Origin: a virus
Strand: one strand, 5' to 3'
DNA length: 49,069 nt
Virus record (IMG/VR): IMGVR_UViG_3300037520_001247
Span: 1 to 49,069 of that record
Positions 35,712 through 45,600 of this stretch are shown here, in pieces (within the stretch, counting starts at the first letter, position 1; every line of letters starts with the position of its first letter). The notes below the pieces were generated by a model, which made no database searches, was not told where the DNA came from, and saw only the letters and a list, made by a program, of their open reading frames with translations. The translations under genes and the position numbers were made by a program.

Positions 35712-37087
35712 GAGATAAAGACACAATAATACTGGAAAGTTTATATGGTCTTGTTGTTGAAAAGGCCAAAGATGTTGTTGAAAAACTCAAGACATTAAAT
35801 GTTCCAGAAGAAATAATAAATCAATTCATAGCAATTGATCCAACAGGACAAAAGAACGATGCTCAAGCTTTGGGTGTTATTTTTGCTAATCAAAATCCTG
35901 ATGTAAACTATTTAATTTCTTTATATAAACAATTTTTAAAATTTAAAAATAAAAACAATTCTCAGACAAAAGATTTTCCCCGCCAGTTTGATAGTCTGGA
36001 AAAACTTGAAGTCACAATCCGTGATTTAAATTCTGTCGAAGTTTTAAAATTTGTACCCGACAGACAAGAAGCAAATAGACTTTTGACATTAGATCCCGCA
36101 GCACCCAAAATAGAAGCTTCTATTGTTGCAAAATGGATAAATGATGGAAAAAGAACTCTTTTACCAAAAGATGTTGTAGATGCTTATGAACAATTTGTCG
36201 AATTAAAAGAACAAGGCATCGAGGGATCGGAAGATGTTTCAAAATATAAAAGTTATGTTGAATTAACCGAATTTCTTCATCAACACATTGAAAGTGAAGA
36301 TAAGGTTGATGTTGGAGCCAAAGTAAACATAACAAAAAAACCAGTTTACAATGACGATGAAGTTGCAATTTGGTATGTTGCTAACACAAATGAAGCTATT
36401 AGCATTGGAAATGCATTGATTGACATGAATGATGTAAGAACACCAGATGGGAAAAGACCCGCTAACTGGTGTACAACATGGTCAATAGTTGGGGGTGGTA
36501 CTAATATGTTCATGAGTTATAGAACGTATCAAAAATGGACTTTTTATTACACATGGTCTAAAAAAAGAAATACAGGATTTAAAGAAACCAAAGGATCAGA
36601 AGCGGTAGCTAATGACCCATATGTTATTACAGCAATCGGTGTGACACGCGATGGACAATATGCTTTAACTCCCGCGCCAAATGGTACTAGAACGGCTGAA
36701 CCTTGGTCAACGATTGAAAGCTGGATGCCTGAATTAAAAGGAAAACAAGGATATTTCAAATATAAACCATTGTCAAATGAAGAAGAAAATAAGATGGTAA
36801 AGCTAGAAAGATTAGCTAGATATTTTGAGGAAGAGCAGTTTTTAAATTTAAGTCAAATGGATCAGTACGAATACATTTCGGCAGGTTATAATATTCCAGC
36901 CAAGACTTTTGTTAAGCTGTCAAAGGAAAGAAAAAATGATTATCTGAACATTATGGCCGAAGATTTAGATAGAGAAATGCCTGAAGATTTAGAAGCTGTA
37001 TTAGAAGAAAGAGAAATGAAAAGATACTTGGCTCTTCATGAAAGAGCTTGGGAAAATCATTTACAAGGTATTGAAGCTGCTCTTTAA
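35708..37087 (+). CDS. PcfJ-superfamily-like protein with MRxKD leader
   Basis: This 459-residue protein begins MRDKDTIILESLYGLVVEKA, the recurring leader with ILE followed by S, an LxE-S match. In the second half, PANWCTTW, NMFMSYRTY, WTFYYTWSKKR, YVITAIGVTRDGQYALTPAP and a final ELKGKQGYF are spaced like the WC..Y.....R..T.....NG core of PcfJ-related domains. The role is unknown. It is the second such protein in the window, after 28593. Confidence 0.6.
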   Translation: MRDKDTIILESLYGLVVEKAKDVVEKLKTLNVPEEIINQFIAIDPTGQKNDAQALGVIFANQNPDVNYLISLYKQFLKFKNKNNSQTKDFPRQFDSLEKLEVTIRDLNSVEVLKFVPDRQEANRLLTLDPAAPKIEASIVAKWINDGKRTLLPKDVVDAYEQFVELKEQGIEGSEDVSKYKSYVELTEFLHQHIESEDKVDVGAKVNITKKPVYNDDEVAIWYVANTNEAISIGNALIDMNDVRTPDGKRPANWCTTWSIVGGGTNMFMSYRTYQKWTFYYTWSKKRNTGFKETKGSEAVANDPYVITAIGVTRDGQYALTPAPNGTRTAEPWSTIESWMPELKGKQGYFKYKPLSNEEENKMVKLERLARYFEEEQFLNLSQMDQYEYISAGYNIPAKTFVKLSKERKNDYLNIMAEDLDREMPEDLEAVLEEREMKRYLALHERAWENHLQGIEAAL

Positions 37088-37383
37088 TCTTCTGCTTTTT
37101 CTTTTTGTTTTTTTGTAATCTTGAATTTGAGTCTTGCGGTTTGTCTTGTCAAAGCTGATAAGAAAACATAGCTCATAATTAAAACAAAAATAAAGCCGTA
37201 TCCAATCCATAGTGGAGAAAGAACCCACAACCAAGACCAATCAATTGCACCGAATAGTTTTAGTCCTACAAAAACTAGCGTAAGCCAAAAAGAAAAACCC
37301 AATTTCATATAGTCGTTTAAGTTTTGTTGTTGTGGTTGGTTCTTACAACAGTCTTTTTTGTTTTGGCAGCATTTTTCACTCAT
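37084..37383 (-). CDS. Small membrane protein, 99 aa
   Basis: The ATG at 37383 (MSEKCCQNKKDCCKNQPQQQ) gives a Cys-rich start (CC, CC), two hydrophobic helices (about 30-50 and 57-78) and a Lys-rich tail. A GTG upstream overlaps the previous gene's stop. It overlaps the convergent 35708 gene by 4 bp. It may be a membrane protein of late infection; the role is unknown. Confidence 0.65.
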   Translation of the reverse strand: MSEKCCQNKKDCCKNQPQQQNLNDYMKLGFSFWLTLVFVGLKLFGAIDWSWLWVLSPLWIGYGFIFVLIMSYVFLSALTRQTARLKFKITKKQKEKAED

Positions 37384-37391
37384 ATAATCAC

Positions 37392-37622
37392 TTACCACAT
37401 AAGATTATGTTTTCTAGCCTCATTAGTAAAGCCTTCGGCATCCAAATATTCTTTAAGCCCAAACAAATCAGATTCCGTCATTTTTTGTTTTGTTTTTACT
37501 CGAATATCAAATTCACACTCACTAATGCTTTTCATCTGAATGTGACAATCGATTCCTTTATATGTTAATTTAATTCTGTATGGACCTTGGGGGTTTGTTA
37601 CTGGTTTATTTAGTTCTTCCAT
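37392..37622 (-). CDS. Hypothetical protein, 76 aa
   Basis: The ATG at 37622 (MEELNKPVTNPQGPYRIKLT) is chosen because AAGGAGA stands 8 nt before it, a clear Shine-Dalgarno. The product has a small beta-type pattern (YKGIDCHIQMKSISECEFDI) and ends NEARKHNLMW. Function unknown. Its start is inside the 3' end of the 58-residue gene. Confidence 0.62.
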   Translation of the reverse strand: MEELNKPVTNPQGPYRIKLTYKGIDCHIQMKSISECEFDIRVKTKQKMTESDLFGLKEYLDAEGFTNEARKHNLMW

Positions 37623-37782
37623 CTTGGGGTTCTCCTTGAATGTCGTAGTCTGGAATGGGCGCAAAATATTCTGAAGCCATTTTCTCCACACTTTTTAATT
37701 TGTTTTCTAATGAAATAATTGTAACAGAATTTAAAGCACTTACAAGTATCAATATAATCAACAGTTTTTCAGTAATGTTCAT
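37606..37782 (-). CDS. Small anchored protein, 58 aa
   Basis: The frame MNITEKLLIILILVSALNSV has one hydrophobic N-terminal helix, then ENKLKSVEKMASEYFAPIPD and a short polar tail. It starts in an ATGA overlap with the upstream gene and ends 17 bp inside the next gene, whose Shine-Dalgarno it encodes. Likely a signal-anchored protein. Confidence 0.5.
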   Translation of the reverse strand: MNITEKLLIILILVSALNSVTIISLENKLKSVEKMASEYFAPIPDYDIQGEPQDGRTK

Positions 37783-38354
37783 TTATTTTTATATTGTTTT
37801 GAAAACTTTTTGATGGGACAAGCACACCATTTGTTTATACTACAATAGTCGCAAGTCTTATCATTGTCAAGATAAATGTCAGGGCGCATACATGCAAATC
37901 GTGTGTGTTCCTCACAAGCTGCTTTGTCTTTTCTAAGGTCAATAACTTGTCTTTCTTTGTGTAAATCTATCTTTGGTAGATTGCGACGAATTTCTTCTGC
38001 TCTGGCTTCCATTTCTTCCCTAGTAAGAACTTTTACTTTCTTTTCTTTTGGTTGAACTTCCCTACAATCTTTGCAATAGGTTTCATTTAAAACTCTCATG
38101 GCATCACCATCACATCTTTCAAAGGCTTTCTTCCAACCTAGTCCTTTCATCGATGCAAATCCCGTGTGACATTTACAACAAAGAATTTGTTTGTATGGAA
38201 ATTTATTATGTTGTTTATAATATTCCATCCAACCCTTTAAATCCTCAAACTGATCTACAGGATATTTCTTTTCAACATGAACTGGTTGTTCATATTTGTA
38301 TGATTTAACCTTGGTGCGTTTGACGGGTGTTTTGCGTTTTTTCCTTTTAGGCAT
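37779..38354 (-). CDS. Cys-rich zinc-binding protein, 191 aa
   Basis: The N-terminus is basic (MPKRKKRKTPVKRTKVKSYK). Cys/His groups are CCKCH and CDG around 59-80, YCKDC near 93, and a C-terminal CEEHTRFACMRPD followed by CDYCSINKWCACP, enough for two or three zinc sites. A putative nucleic-acid-binding protein. TATAAATA (38366-38373) lies 11 nt before the ATG. Confidence 0.68.
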   Translation of the reverse strand: MPKRKKRKTPVKRTKVKSYKYEQPVHVEKKYPVDQFEDLKGWMEYYKQHNKFPYKQILCCKCHTGFASMKGLGWKKAFERCDGDAMRVLNETYCKDCREVQPKEKKVKVLTREEMEARAEEIRRNLPKIDLHKERQVIDLRKDKAACEEHTRFACMRPDIYLDNDKTCDYCSINKWCACPIKKFSKQYKNK

Positions 38355-38365
38355 GTTTGTTAGTT

Positions 38366-38373
38366 TATTTATA
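38366..38373 (-). promoter_or_regulatory. T4-like late promoter
   Basis: A perfect TATAAATA in the minus sense lies 11 nt before the ATG at 38354. Confidence 0.6.
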
Positions 38374-38424
38374 CCAAAGAAATTGTCAATAGTTTTTTAA
38401 TTTCTTTGACATTCATTTGTTTAT

Positions 38425-39513
38425 GTGGATAATTGGTATATGCAAATTTTTACCGAATCAGAATGGTCTGATATACTTTTAAAGTATCCAAAACCGTCTG
38501 ATGAAATAAAAGAAATCATTTGGAATAAAACAAGAAATTGTTCTATGCCTATGGTAAACATTTCTGAAGAAGATTGCAAGAAAGATTTTGAAAAACTAAA
38601 GGAATTAAACACAAAAATCTTAATTAAAGAATCAAGTCTTTTTTCTCGATATGAATACAAGTGGGATTTGGGAACCAAGTATATAGACTCATGTAATGTT
38701 GGGAATAAATCATCAAATTATTTTCATCAAGAATTAAGATATCATTGTGATTGTATTAATTCACCATCACCATATCGAAATTGGACACAAAAAAAATTCT
38801 TTTATACTCTTTGCAATGCTTTGTGGGGATTAAAAGTAAAAGAAGTTAATACAGACATTCTAAGAAGTTGTATAGCTATGAGAAAGTATATAGCTTCACA
38901 ATTTCGTCCATCTGCTGCAAAAGCAATATATGAAATATTCAATTCAGAAAATGTATTAGATTTTAGTTCTGGTTGGGGTGATAGACTTTCAGGTGCGATG
39001 GTAACTGAAAATATCAAAAGTTATACTGGTATAGATCCAAATCAAAATTTGGTTGAAGGATATAACCAACAAATAAAAACATTCAATCAAAACAAAGAAA
39101 TTAAAATGATTGTTGGTGCTGCGGAAGAAACTGTAGAAAAATTAGAAAGTAACTATGATACTATTTTTACAAGTCCACCATACTTTATTGTTGAAAGATA
39201 CACACAAGAAGAAAATCAAAGTTGGAAAAGATATAAAAAAATTGATGTGTGGCTCGAAAAGTTTTTATTTAAAACTTTAAATGATTGTTGGAATAAATTA
39301 AAACCTAACGGTATACTGGCAATCAATATTAGTGATGTGTATTGTAATCATACCATCAATCGTATATGCGATCCTATGAATGATTTTATATCTAGTCTCC
39401 CAAATTCAAGCAAAGAAGAAAATTTAAACTATAGGATGGCTAAAAGAATTAATAGCAAATCTCACAAAGAAGGAATATTTGTTGAGCCTTTGTGGATATG
39501 GCGCAAAAATTAA
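38425..39513 (+). CDS. DNA methyltransferase (amino-type)
   Basis: This 362-residue protein has a SAM-binding motif VLDFSSGWGDRLSGAM near residue 178 and the catalytic motif TSPPYF near 248, the (S/D)PPY form of N6-adenine or N4-cytosine methylases. LKPNGILAINISD is a later strand of the Rossmann-like core. The start is GTG at 38425 or ATG at 38440; neither has a Shine-Dalgarno. It probably modifies phage DNA against restriction. Confidence 0.82.
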   Translation: MDNWYMQIFTESEWSDILLKYPKPSDEIKEIIWNKTRNCSMPMVNISEEDCKKDFEKLKELNTKILIKESSLFSRYEYKWDLGTKYIDSCNVGNKSSNYFHQELRYHCDCINSPSPYRNWTQKKFFYTLCNALWGLKVKEVNTDILRSCIAMRKYIASQFRPSAAKAIYEIFNSENVLDFSSGWGDRLSGAMVTENIKSYTGIDPNQNLVEGYNQQIKTFNQNKEIKMIVGAAEETVEKLESNYDTIFTSPPYFIVERYTQEENQSWKRYKKIDVWLEKFLFKTLNDCWNKLKPNGILAINISDVYCNHTINRICDPMNDFISSLPNSSKEENLNYRMAKRINSKSHKEGIFVEPLWIWRKN

Positions 39514-39710
39514 CCTACCATTCTTTTAAGTTTAAATTCAACGGAAGCATAAGAATCATTTTTAGTTAAGATATTATGCTCTAAAACAATAAATCCGTTA
39601 TGATTAAACAAATCTATGTTTTTTTGAATTTGAGTATTAACAAATTTTTCTCTTCTAGAAAAATCAAAGATTGGTTTATCGAAAGAAATTTTAACGATTT
39701 GTGAATGCAT
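39510..39710 (-). CDS. Hypothetical protein, 66 aa
   Basis: The product MHSQIVKISFDKPIFDFSRR continues KFVNTQIQKNIDLFNHNGFI, a strand-helix-strand pattern. It overlaps the convergent methyltransferase gene by 4 bp. No domain is recognised. Confidence 0.6.
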   Translation of the reverse strand: MHSQIVKISFDKPIFDFSRREKFVNTQIQKNIDLFNHNGFIVLEHNILTKNDSYASVEFKLKRMVG

Positions 39711-39743
39711 ATTTTAATTTATTATAGTGAAGTTAAAAATCAA

Positions 39744-40298
39744 CTATTTTTGTGATTTAACGTAAGCTTTATAACTTGACCAATTTGGAAACTTGGTACT
39801 TTTACCAACGACCATTGTCTTAAACTGTTGACGAACTGGTCTTTGTGTTCTGGGGTCAGTTTCAGTTAAAACAAAATCTTGTTTTTTCGGAGGAGCACTT
39901 TCGTTACGTCGAATGATTTCATCTTTTTCTATTCGCCAATCAGGATTGTTTTCTGTTTTAACAAAAGAATATGGTGAAGTTTTACGATCAGGTGTCATCA
40001 ATGTAACTTGAAACTGTCCTTCTAAAAATTCTACATTTTCTTTTTTATATGGGGCAGTAGCAACCTTTGTATCAATGTGTGCGGTAACTTCTGGGTTTTG
40101 TTGATAAATGGCAATGTCACCAGGTTTTGGTTGATTGTTTACACCGTATGGTTGACCTTCTTTTTTTCCTTTTTCTGTTTGATAGTTTTTAATAGTTTGT
40201 CCCAAGAATGATGGGTCTTCAGCGGCTTTTAAAGCCGAACCAGCAGCAGATGCCAAACTACCCAAAAATTCATTAATAACAGTATCAAATTTATGCAT
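39744..40298 (-). CDS. Hypothetical protein, 184 aa
   Basis: The product starts MHKFDTVINEFLGSLASAAG, an amphipathic leader like those of other late proteins. A Lys/Asn-rich linker, a beta-type body (VEFLEGQFQVTLMTPDRKTS) and PRTQRPVRQQFKTMVVGKST follow. No enzyme motif is seen. CTAAATA lies 6 nt before the ATG. Confidence 0.65.
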   Translation of the reverse strand: MHKFDTVINEFLGSLASAAGSALKAAEDPSFLGQTIKNYQTEKGKKEGQPYGVNNQPKPGDIAIYQQNPEVTAHIDTKVATAPYKKENVEFLEGQFQVTLMTPDRKTSPYSFVKTENNPDWRIEKDEIIRRNESAPPKKQDFVLTETDPRTQRPVRQQFKTMVVGKSTKFPNWSSYKAYVKSQK

Positions 40299-40304
40299 TA
40301 TTAA

Positions 40305-40312
40305 TATTTAGT
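40305..40312 (-). promoter_or_regulatory. T4-like late promoter variant
   Basis: ACTAAATA in the minus sense lies 6 nt before the ATG at 40298. Confidence 0.5.
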
Positions 40313-41063
40313 CTTTTTTGTTATGTAAAAAAGCAAATGGACACTTTGGTTTTTCAACATCACCTTCTAAAAATTCTTTGGGTGTTCTAAAGAATTTTTT
40401 GTATCTATCAAAAAATACTGTTCTGGCTTTTAACCAAAGTTTTTGATATCTTCCATCATCATAAGAATAAGTTGAAACAAACTTCTCTCTTTTAAATGGG
40501 ATAACTTGAATAAATGGAGTTCCTTTTGGTATAAGTCCTTCAAAATCATCTTTTAATAAGAATGGAAAATTAACAGGATATGGAAATTTATCAGTATCAA
40601 CCAATCCAGTTAAAGATTGAAACGGTAATTCATCAAAATGAATTGGGTGTGTATATAAACAAGACCAATTTTTGGGTGTTTTTATAATCCAAGGATTAAG
40701 CCATTTAAATGCAACTTCTGTTTCATAACCTTTTGGGATGGGGTATTCATCAAATTGCCAATTATGGTGCATACCAATCAATTCAAATTGGTCGCTGGAC
40801 CACTTTATGTGTAATTGTGGGTTTCTTTCCACATATACATCACAAGGTAATGGAATAAAATAACCTGCTGTTCTAGCATCATTAAAGGGCATACATTTTT
40901 TAATGGTAGTCAAAGGATCTCCCATTTCATCGATTTTAATATCTGATGGGTGAAATGATCCCATTTTCTTTAACCATTCGGGTGTAATTTTTTTGGCTGG
41001 AAAAGGCTTTTCAATAAATTCTAATAATTCTTTTTTTTGTGTCAAAAATTTAATATTAATCAT
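40308..41063 (-). CDS. Hypothetical conserved phage protein, 251 aa
   Basis: I prefer the ATG at 41063 (MINIKFLTQKKELLEFIEKP) over one five codons upstream. Conserved-looking segments are IKKCMPFNDARTAGYFIPLP, FKWLNPWIIKTPKNWSCLYT, FEGLIPKGTPFIQVIPFKRE and a Cys near the end. I recall similar proteins (often labelled DUF6065) in T4-like aquatic phages with no known function. It overlaps the promoter region of the gene below. Confidence 0.68.
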   Translation of the reverse strand: MINIKFLTQKKELLEFIEKPFPAKKITPEWLKKMGSFHPSDIKIDEMGDPLTTIKKCMPFNDARTAGYFIPLPCDVYVERNPQLHIKWSSDQFELIGMHHNWQFDEYPIPKGYETEVAFKWLNPWIIKTPKNWSCLYTHPIHFDELPFQSLTGLVDTDKFPYPVNFPFLLKDDFEGLIPKGTPFIQVIPFKREKFVSTYSYDDGRYQKLWLKARTVFFDRYKKFFRTPKEFLEGDVEKPKCPFAFLHNKKD

Positions 41064-41096
41064 GTAAGCATAATACATGAAAAAAAGCGCAAATCA

Positions 41097-41104
41097 AATA
41101 AATA
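41097..41104 (+). promoter_or_regulatory. T4-like late promoter
   Basis: AATAAATA lies 7 nt before the ATG at 41112. Confidence 0.5.
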
Positions 41105-41111
41105 TTATAAG

Positions 41112-41357
41112 ATGAATTCAAATATTAGGTTTCTTTACACATATATGGCTGGATTAAACACTAAAAATGGTTTTTTTCCAATATATAATGGTGAAATACA
41201 ACCATGCCAAAGAGATTTACAAGTGGTTGACGAAACATTGATAAATTTAACAAAAGAAACTCCAAGACTTAAGTTATATACGCCAGAAAGTGATTCCTTT
41301 AATTTAGAAACAATTTTAGCAAATCTTGATACTGGTGATGCTGAAATTTTACTTTAA
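41112..41357 (+). CDS. Hypothetical structural-region protein, 81 aa
   Basis: The ATG at 41112 (MNSNIRFLYTYMAGLNTKNG) is preceded by a late promoter; a second ATG at residue 12 (MAGLNTKNGFF) is possible. The product has a DLQVVDETLINLTKETPRLK segment. It heads the plus-strand structural run to 48058. Confidence 0.62.
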   Translation: MNSNIRFLYTYMAGLNTKNGFFPIYNGEIQPCQRDLQVVDETLINLTKETPRLKLYTPESDSFNLETILANLDTGDAEILL

Positions 41358-41359
41358 AG

Positions 41360-41367
41360 TATAAATA
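41360..41367 (+). promoter_or_regulatory. T4-like late promoter, near-leaderless
   Basis: A perfect TATAAATA lies 6 nt before the ATG at 41374; with T4 spacing transcription starts one base before the ATG. It overlaps the stop region of the gene ahead. Confidence 0.65.
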
Positions 41368-41373
41368 TAAAAT

Positions 41374-42264
41374 ATGGCAGGTGTTAGAATACCCGAATTA
41401 ATAGAATTATCCACAGTTGAATCTAACGATCAATTTGTGGTTGTAAGAAATAATAGAACTCGAAAAGTTGCTGGTAATGCTTTTTATCAAGCAATGTCTG
41501 GTGTAAAAAGTGCATTTAACTTGGGAGCAGGTGAAAAAATTTTTAAAGGAACTGTTAATGCAGTAAATGGTACACAAGGAACAACTTTACAATTCAATAC
41601 ATTAAGTGCTGGTGGTGGTTTAGAAACATTTGAAGAAGCAAGTAATTTAAATATTATTGTAAAAAATGAAGGCATCAACAATCTTATGTTGGCTGATGGT
41701 TCAGTTAATGCTATTAAAATCGCTGATGATGGTATTGCTCCTTCTAACATGGGATATGCTGGAGCTATTTTAAATCAGAATGTAAGTCAAGCTAACTTTT
41801 TAGCATATACTAATAACACAAATTTCGTATATACTGGTTTTTCAGTCCCAATTCAAGCACAAAAAACGGGAAGCGTTTTTAACGTAAAAGCAAATTTTAT
41901 GTTGGGTTCTTATTCTAGTTGGCCTTACGTAACAATAATGCGTAGAATTAATGGTGTTGGTGATACCTTTTTACATTCACAATTCAACACATCTCCACCA
42001 TATGTAAATTTTTTAGCAACCCATCAAGCAGATTATTCTTGGGGATATACTGGTAACATGATCAACATTGATGTGTGGGATCAAGACATATCAGCAAATG
42101 CTGGTGATAACATTGAATATTTTCTTTATTTTTCAAATGGTAGTGGTGGTGGTGCATACACATATATCGGATTGTCTTATTACTGGGCAGCTTATGTTTA
42201 CACACCATCAAACCAATATGTTATGACGCCAACTATAATGTCTGCTACAGAAGTAATGGTATAA
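41374..42264 (+). CDS. Tail-fibre-like structural protein
   Basis: This 296-residue protein starts MAGVRIPELIELSTVESNDQ. It has a repetitive N-terminal part (NNLMLADGSVNAIKIADDGI, typical of fibre shafts) and a C-terminal domain rich in Tyr, Ser and Gly (SNGSGGGAYTYIGLSYYWAA). I infer a distal fibre or receptor-binding domain resembling C1q-like or knob-type beta domains. The gene is followed by a chaperone-like gene, a common fibre arrangement. Confidence 0.68.
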   Translation: MAGVRIPELIELSTVESNDQFVVVRNNRTRKVAGNAFYQAMSGVKSAFNLGAGEKIFKGTVNAVNGTQGTTLQFNTLSAGGGLETFEEASNLNIIVKNEGINNLMLADGSVNAIKIADDGIAPSNMGYAGAILNQNVSQANFLAYTNNTNFVYTGFSVPIQAQKTGSVFNVKANFMLGSYSSWPYVTIMRRINGVGDTFLHSQFNTSPPYVNFLATHQADYSWGYTGNMINIDVWDQDISANAGDNIEYFLYFSNGSGGGAYTYIGLSYYWAAYVYTPSNQYVMTPTIMSATEVMV

Positions 42265-42267
42265 TTT

Positions 42268-42576
42268 ATGAATATAGCACTAGCACAAGCCATACAAGAA
42301 TTGGTTCCAAATGCAATTGTCAATGTTAATAATGATAAAATTGAATGGATTGAACCAACGGTTGCTCCAGTAACAAAAGAACAACTAGAATTAAAAGCAA
42401 AAGAAATACAAGAAAGAAATATGTATAAATTTCGTCGTATGAAAGATTATCCAGCTATATCTGATCAATTAGATATGATTTGGCATACGATTAATTCGGG
42501 AGGAACTTTGGATCAAAACTCTGATTTTTATAAATCTATAAAACAAGTCAAAGATAATAATCCAAAGACAACATAA
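42268..42576 (+). CDS. Putative tail-fibre chaperone, 102 aa
   Basis: The product starts MNIALAQAIQELVPNAIVNV and contains the phrase YPAISDQLDMIWHTIN, followed by DFYKSIKQVKDNNPK. This resembles the short tail-assembly proteins found next to phage fibres, where YPxxxDQLD-W motifs are common. It lies 3 bp after the fibre gene. Confidence 0.68.
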   Translation: MNIALAQAIQELVPNAIVNVNNDKIEWIEPTVAPVTKEQLELKAKEIQERNMYKFRRMKDYPAISDQLDMIWHTINSGGTLDQNSDFYKSIKQVKDNNPKTT

Positions 42577-42600
42577 AACATAGTATATAAGTATTTTTTC

Positions 42601-42608
42601 AGTAAATA
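42601..42608 (+). promoter_or_regulatory. T4-like late promoter variant
   Basis: AGTAAATA lies 8 nt before the ATG at 42617. Confidence 0.5.
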
Positions 42609-42616
42609 TTTAAACT

Positions 42617-45600
42617 ATGGCAGTTTCTTTTGATACTAATATACCTTTACCTTATAAGGAATGGGTAGCTAATCAGGATACTTTAAATTCTGCTATAGCT
42701 AGACAAAAATATAATGAATATCTAATTAGTTGGTATGCTACCAAAGGATTAGAAAAAAACGAATTTAAAGATTCTTTAAAACAAAATTATATTCAACTTG
42801 TAAAGGACTTAAGTTTTCTTTTTGGTCAAAAAGAAAAAGATCAATTTTTAGCAGATATTGATTACAAAAACGAAGAAGAATTAATTTTTGCTATCCCGTT
42901 TTTTGCCAAAAAATTAAAAGAAATATCAATAGTCTTATCCAGAAAAAGAGAAGCCGTTAAAGAAGCAAAACTTAGATATAATTTAGTCGGTTCTAACAAT
43001 GCTTTAGAAAGACTTTTATATGAATATATACTAAGAGGATTCACAAACACTGAAGGGTCAATTACACAAGTTCCTGCATCTCCAATTTTAAATTTATTTC
43101 CTGACTTATCAGCAGTAAAAGATAATTTTTTTATTGAAGTCGAGGAATTGCATGATGCTAATACATATTTTGATTCCGATCCAGATGTTGATATTAACGA
43201 ATATGTTGATGTTGCAAGTCTTGTTAATACAACACCATTTGAGGGGTTTTCTTCCGATGAGATAAAAGGCATTCTTTCTACAAGATTTCTACCAAGAATA
43301 TCAGAAAATCCTCTGTCTAGATTGTTTGCAGAATATGTGACAAATGAAATTAGAGAAGATGATGGGGAATTAAATTCAGAACTTCCATTTCGATTAGCAA
43401 ATTACAGCTTTGTTCAAAACAATACACTAACCGATACTTCATCACTATCTTCTTTATCAGCATTAATTTATAATCAAATTGAAGCTTCACAAAAATATTT
43501 GGGTGAAAATGTTTATGGTTTGACGGCTGTAAGATTAAAAGATGTTTATCAACCTGATGAAAGATTAACTCTGGAATTACCAGAAGGAAACAGTTGGTTT
43601 TTATGGCCTAGTGGAACTAAGAGTTTAGATAATTTGCAGTTTGTCAATACGTTTGAAACAATACCTTTAAATGAAGCTAACTTTTTAGAATCAGGAGCAA
43701 CCGCAGGTTCTGCTTTTGATGTTTCAGATTTAATTTTTACAGAAAAAAATGGTGTAGTTGAAGGTGCTTGGTTTAATGGTGAAAAGATAATTCAAGTAGA
43801 TGATTCTATGAATATTAGAATCGAAAGACAAACACAAAAAACTTTTATTTTTCCGTTTCCTGGTTTTAATCTATCGTCAAAAGGTAATAACTTTTTAGGA
43901 TACAATGTTCGTGATGATATATTTGATAAATTTAACTTGCTTGATTCAAATGTTAAAAAAGAATTATTACAAACTTATTACACAACAGGATTACCTCTTT
44001 GTTCTATTGCTCCCATCTATTTAAATCAAACAAATTTATCAAACAGTGGAGCTTATGCTGGATTATTTTCTAATGAAGCGGACACTATTACAAAATATCA
44101 AAAACAAACTGAAACTCTCGCTGTTTATGATGAAGTAAATCGAACACCGATTGAAGAATCGTTTTTATATAAATTTCAAAATACAGACTTGCCAGTTGAA
44201 ACTGGTATAAATAATTTTCTTTGGCCAGTTTTAAAGATAAACAATTTACCAAATCTTCCAATTACAATTCAAAAAGATACTGCTTTACCAATTCTGTTAT
44301 CTGAGGTAAACGTACCTAAAACAATGCAAGGAGCAGTTGCGGGAAGAACTTTTGAAGAATCCGATGTAATTTATAAATTAAGCAATAAATCATCAGAACC
44401 CATTGAAGCTGCTTGGCTTGGTACTCAAGGGTTGAATGTCATGGATTACTACACTGATAGTACCCAAGTTTATTTTACATCAGCAGATAAATGTGCAGAA
44501 TATGTTGATGGTCCGGTCCAATTCGGTTTATTCACAAAAATTAATCCATCAGAAAAAATATCGTTTGTTTGGGGAGATAGAGACACGCGATTAGATGAAG
44601 TAATAAAATTTATAGAACATGCTGATTACTGTCCATATGGGAAAAAATCACATAACTATTATGGAGATCAAGATTATTTAAATACAACTCCAATTTTCAC
44701 AAAAGATTATTGGAAAGAATGTAATTGTAAATCAATTATATTTTCACCAATAGGACACATTGGAGATCATTTCACGGATTATAATGCAATGACGGATTTT
44801 ATTTTTGCAGATCCTGATGGTGTTGGTGTTGATTTTGCAATAAACACATGGAAAGATTCTAGAAATTTAGATTATTCACAAAGTCCTCAATTTGCTTTTT
44901 ATCAATTAAACGAAAACAATCCAGACGGATTAAGTTTAAATGATAAACCTATTGGGTGGGGGAGAGGTAAATGGAAAAATGCTACGAACACACCATTTAT
45001 TTTAAAAACAGGAAGAAGATACACTTATAATAGAAGTTCATTTAGAAAAAATAAAACAGATGTTTCTCAATCTCCTTATTTGATTGTAAAATATCCATAT
45101 AAAAAAGTTTTAGGATACATATATTCCGATCAACCGATAGATTTAGTAGTTCTCGTAGATCAAAGTAAATCACAATTATTGGACTTACCAACAGTAAAAG
45201 AAATATTAGTTGGACTAATTCAAAACTTTTTAGGAAAAAATAAATTAGACATACAAATATCTTTCATAACTTTTGGAACAACTGCTTCGGTTTTAACATA
45301 TCTTTCAAAAGATCAAGCAATGATGGATCTTTATTTAACATCTATTAATGTACCAGAAGATCCGCAAGAACAATTTACAAACGTTTACGATGCTTTACAA
45401 TTAGCTCAATTTATTTTAAATTATCCATCAACAGAAACAGAGTTTTTAAATATTAGAAACCTTTGTTCAAAATTAAATTACACTATTGCTAACCCAATAT
45501 TACAGCCACAGGCATTTAATATTCCAAATCCCAGAGCGCAAAAGAAAATTTTAATTTTGACAAATGGTGATATAAACATTTTACAAGGAACGACTGATGA

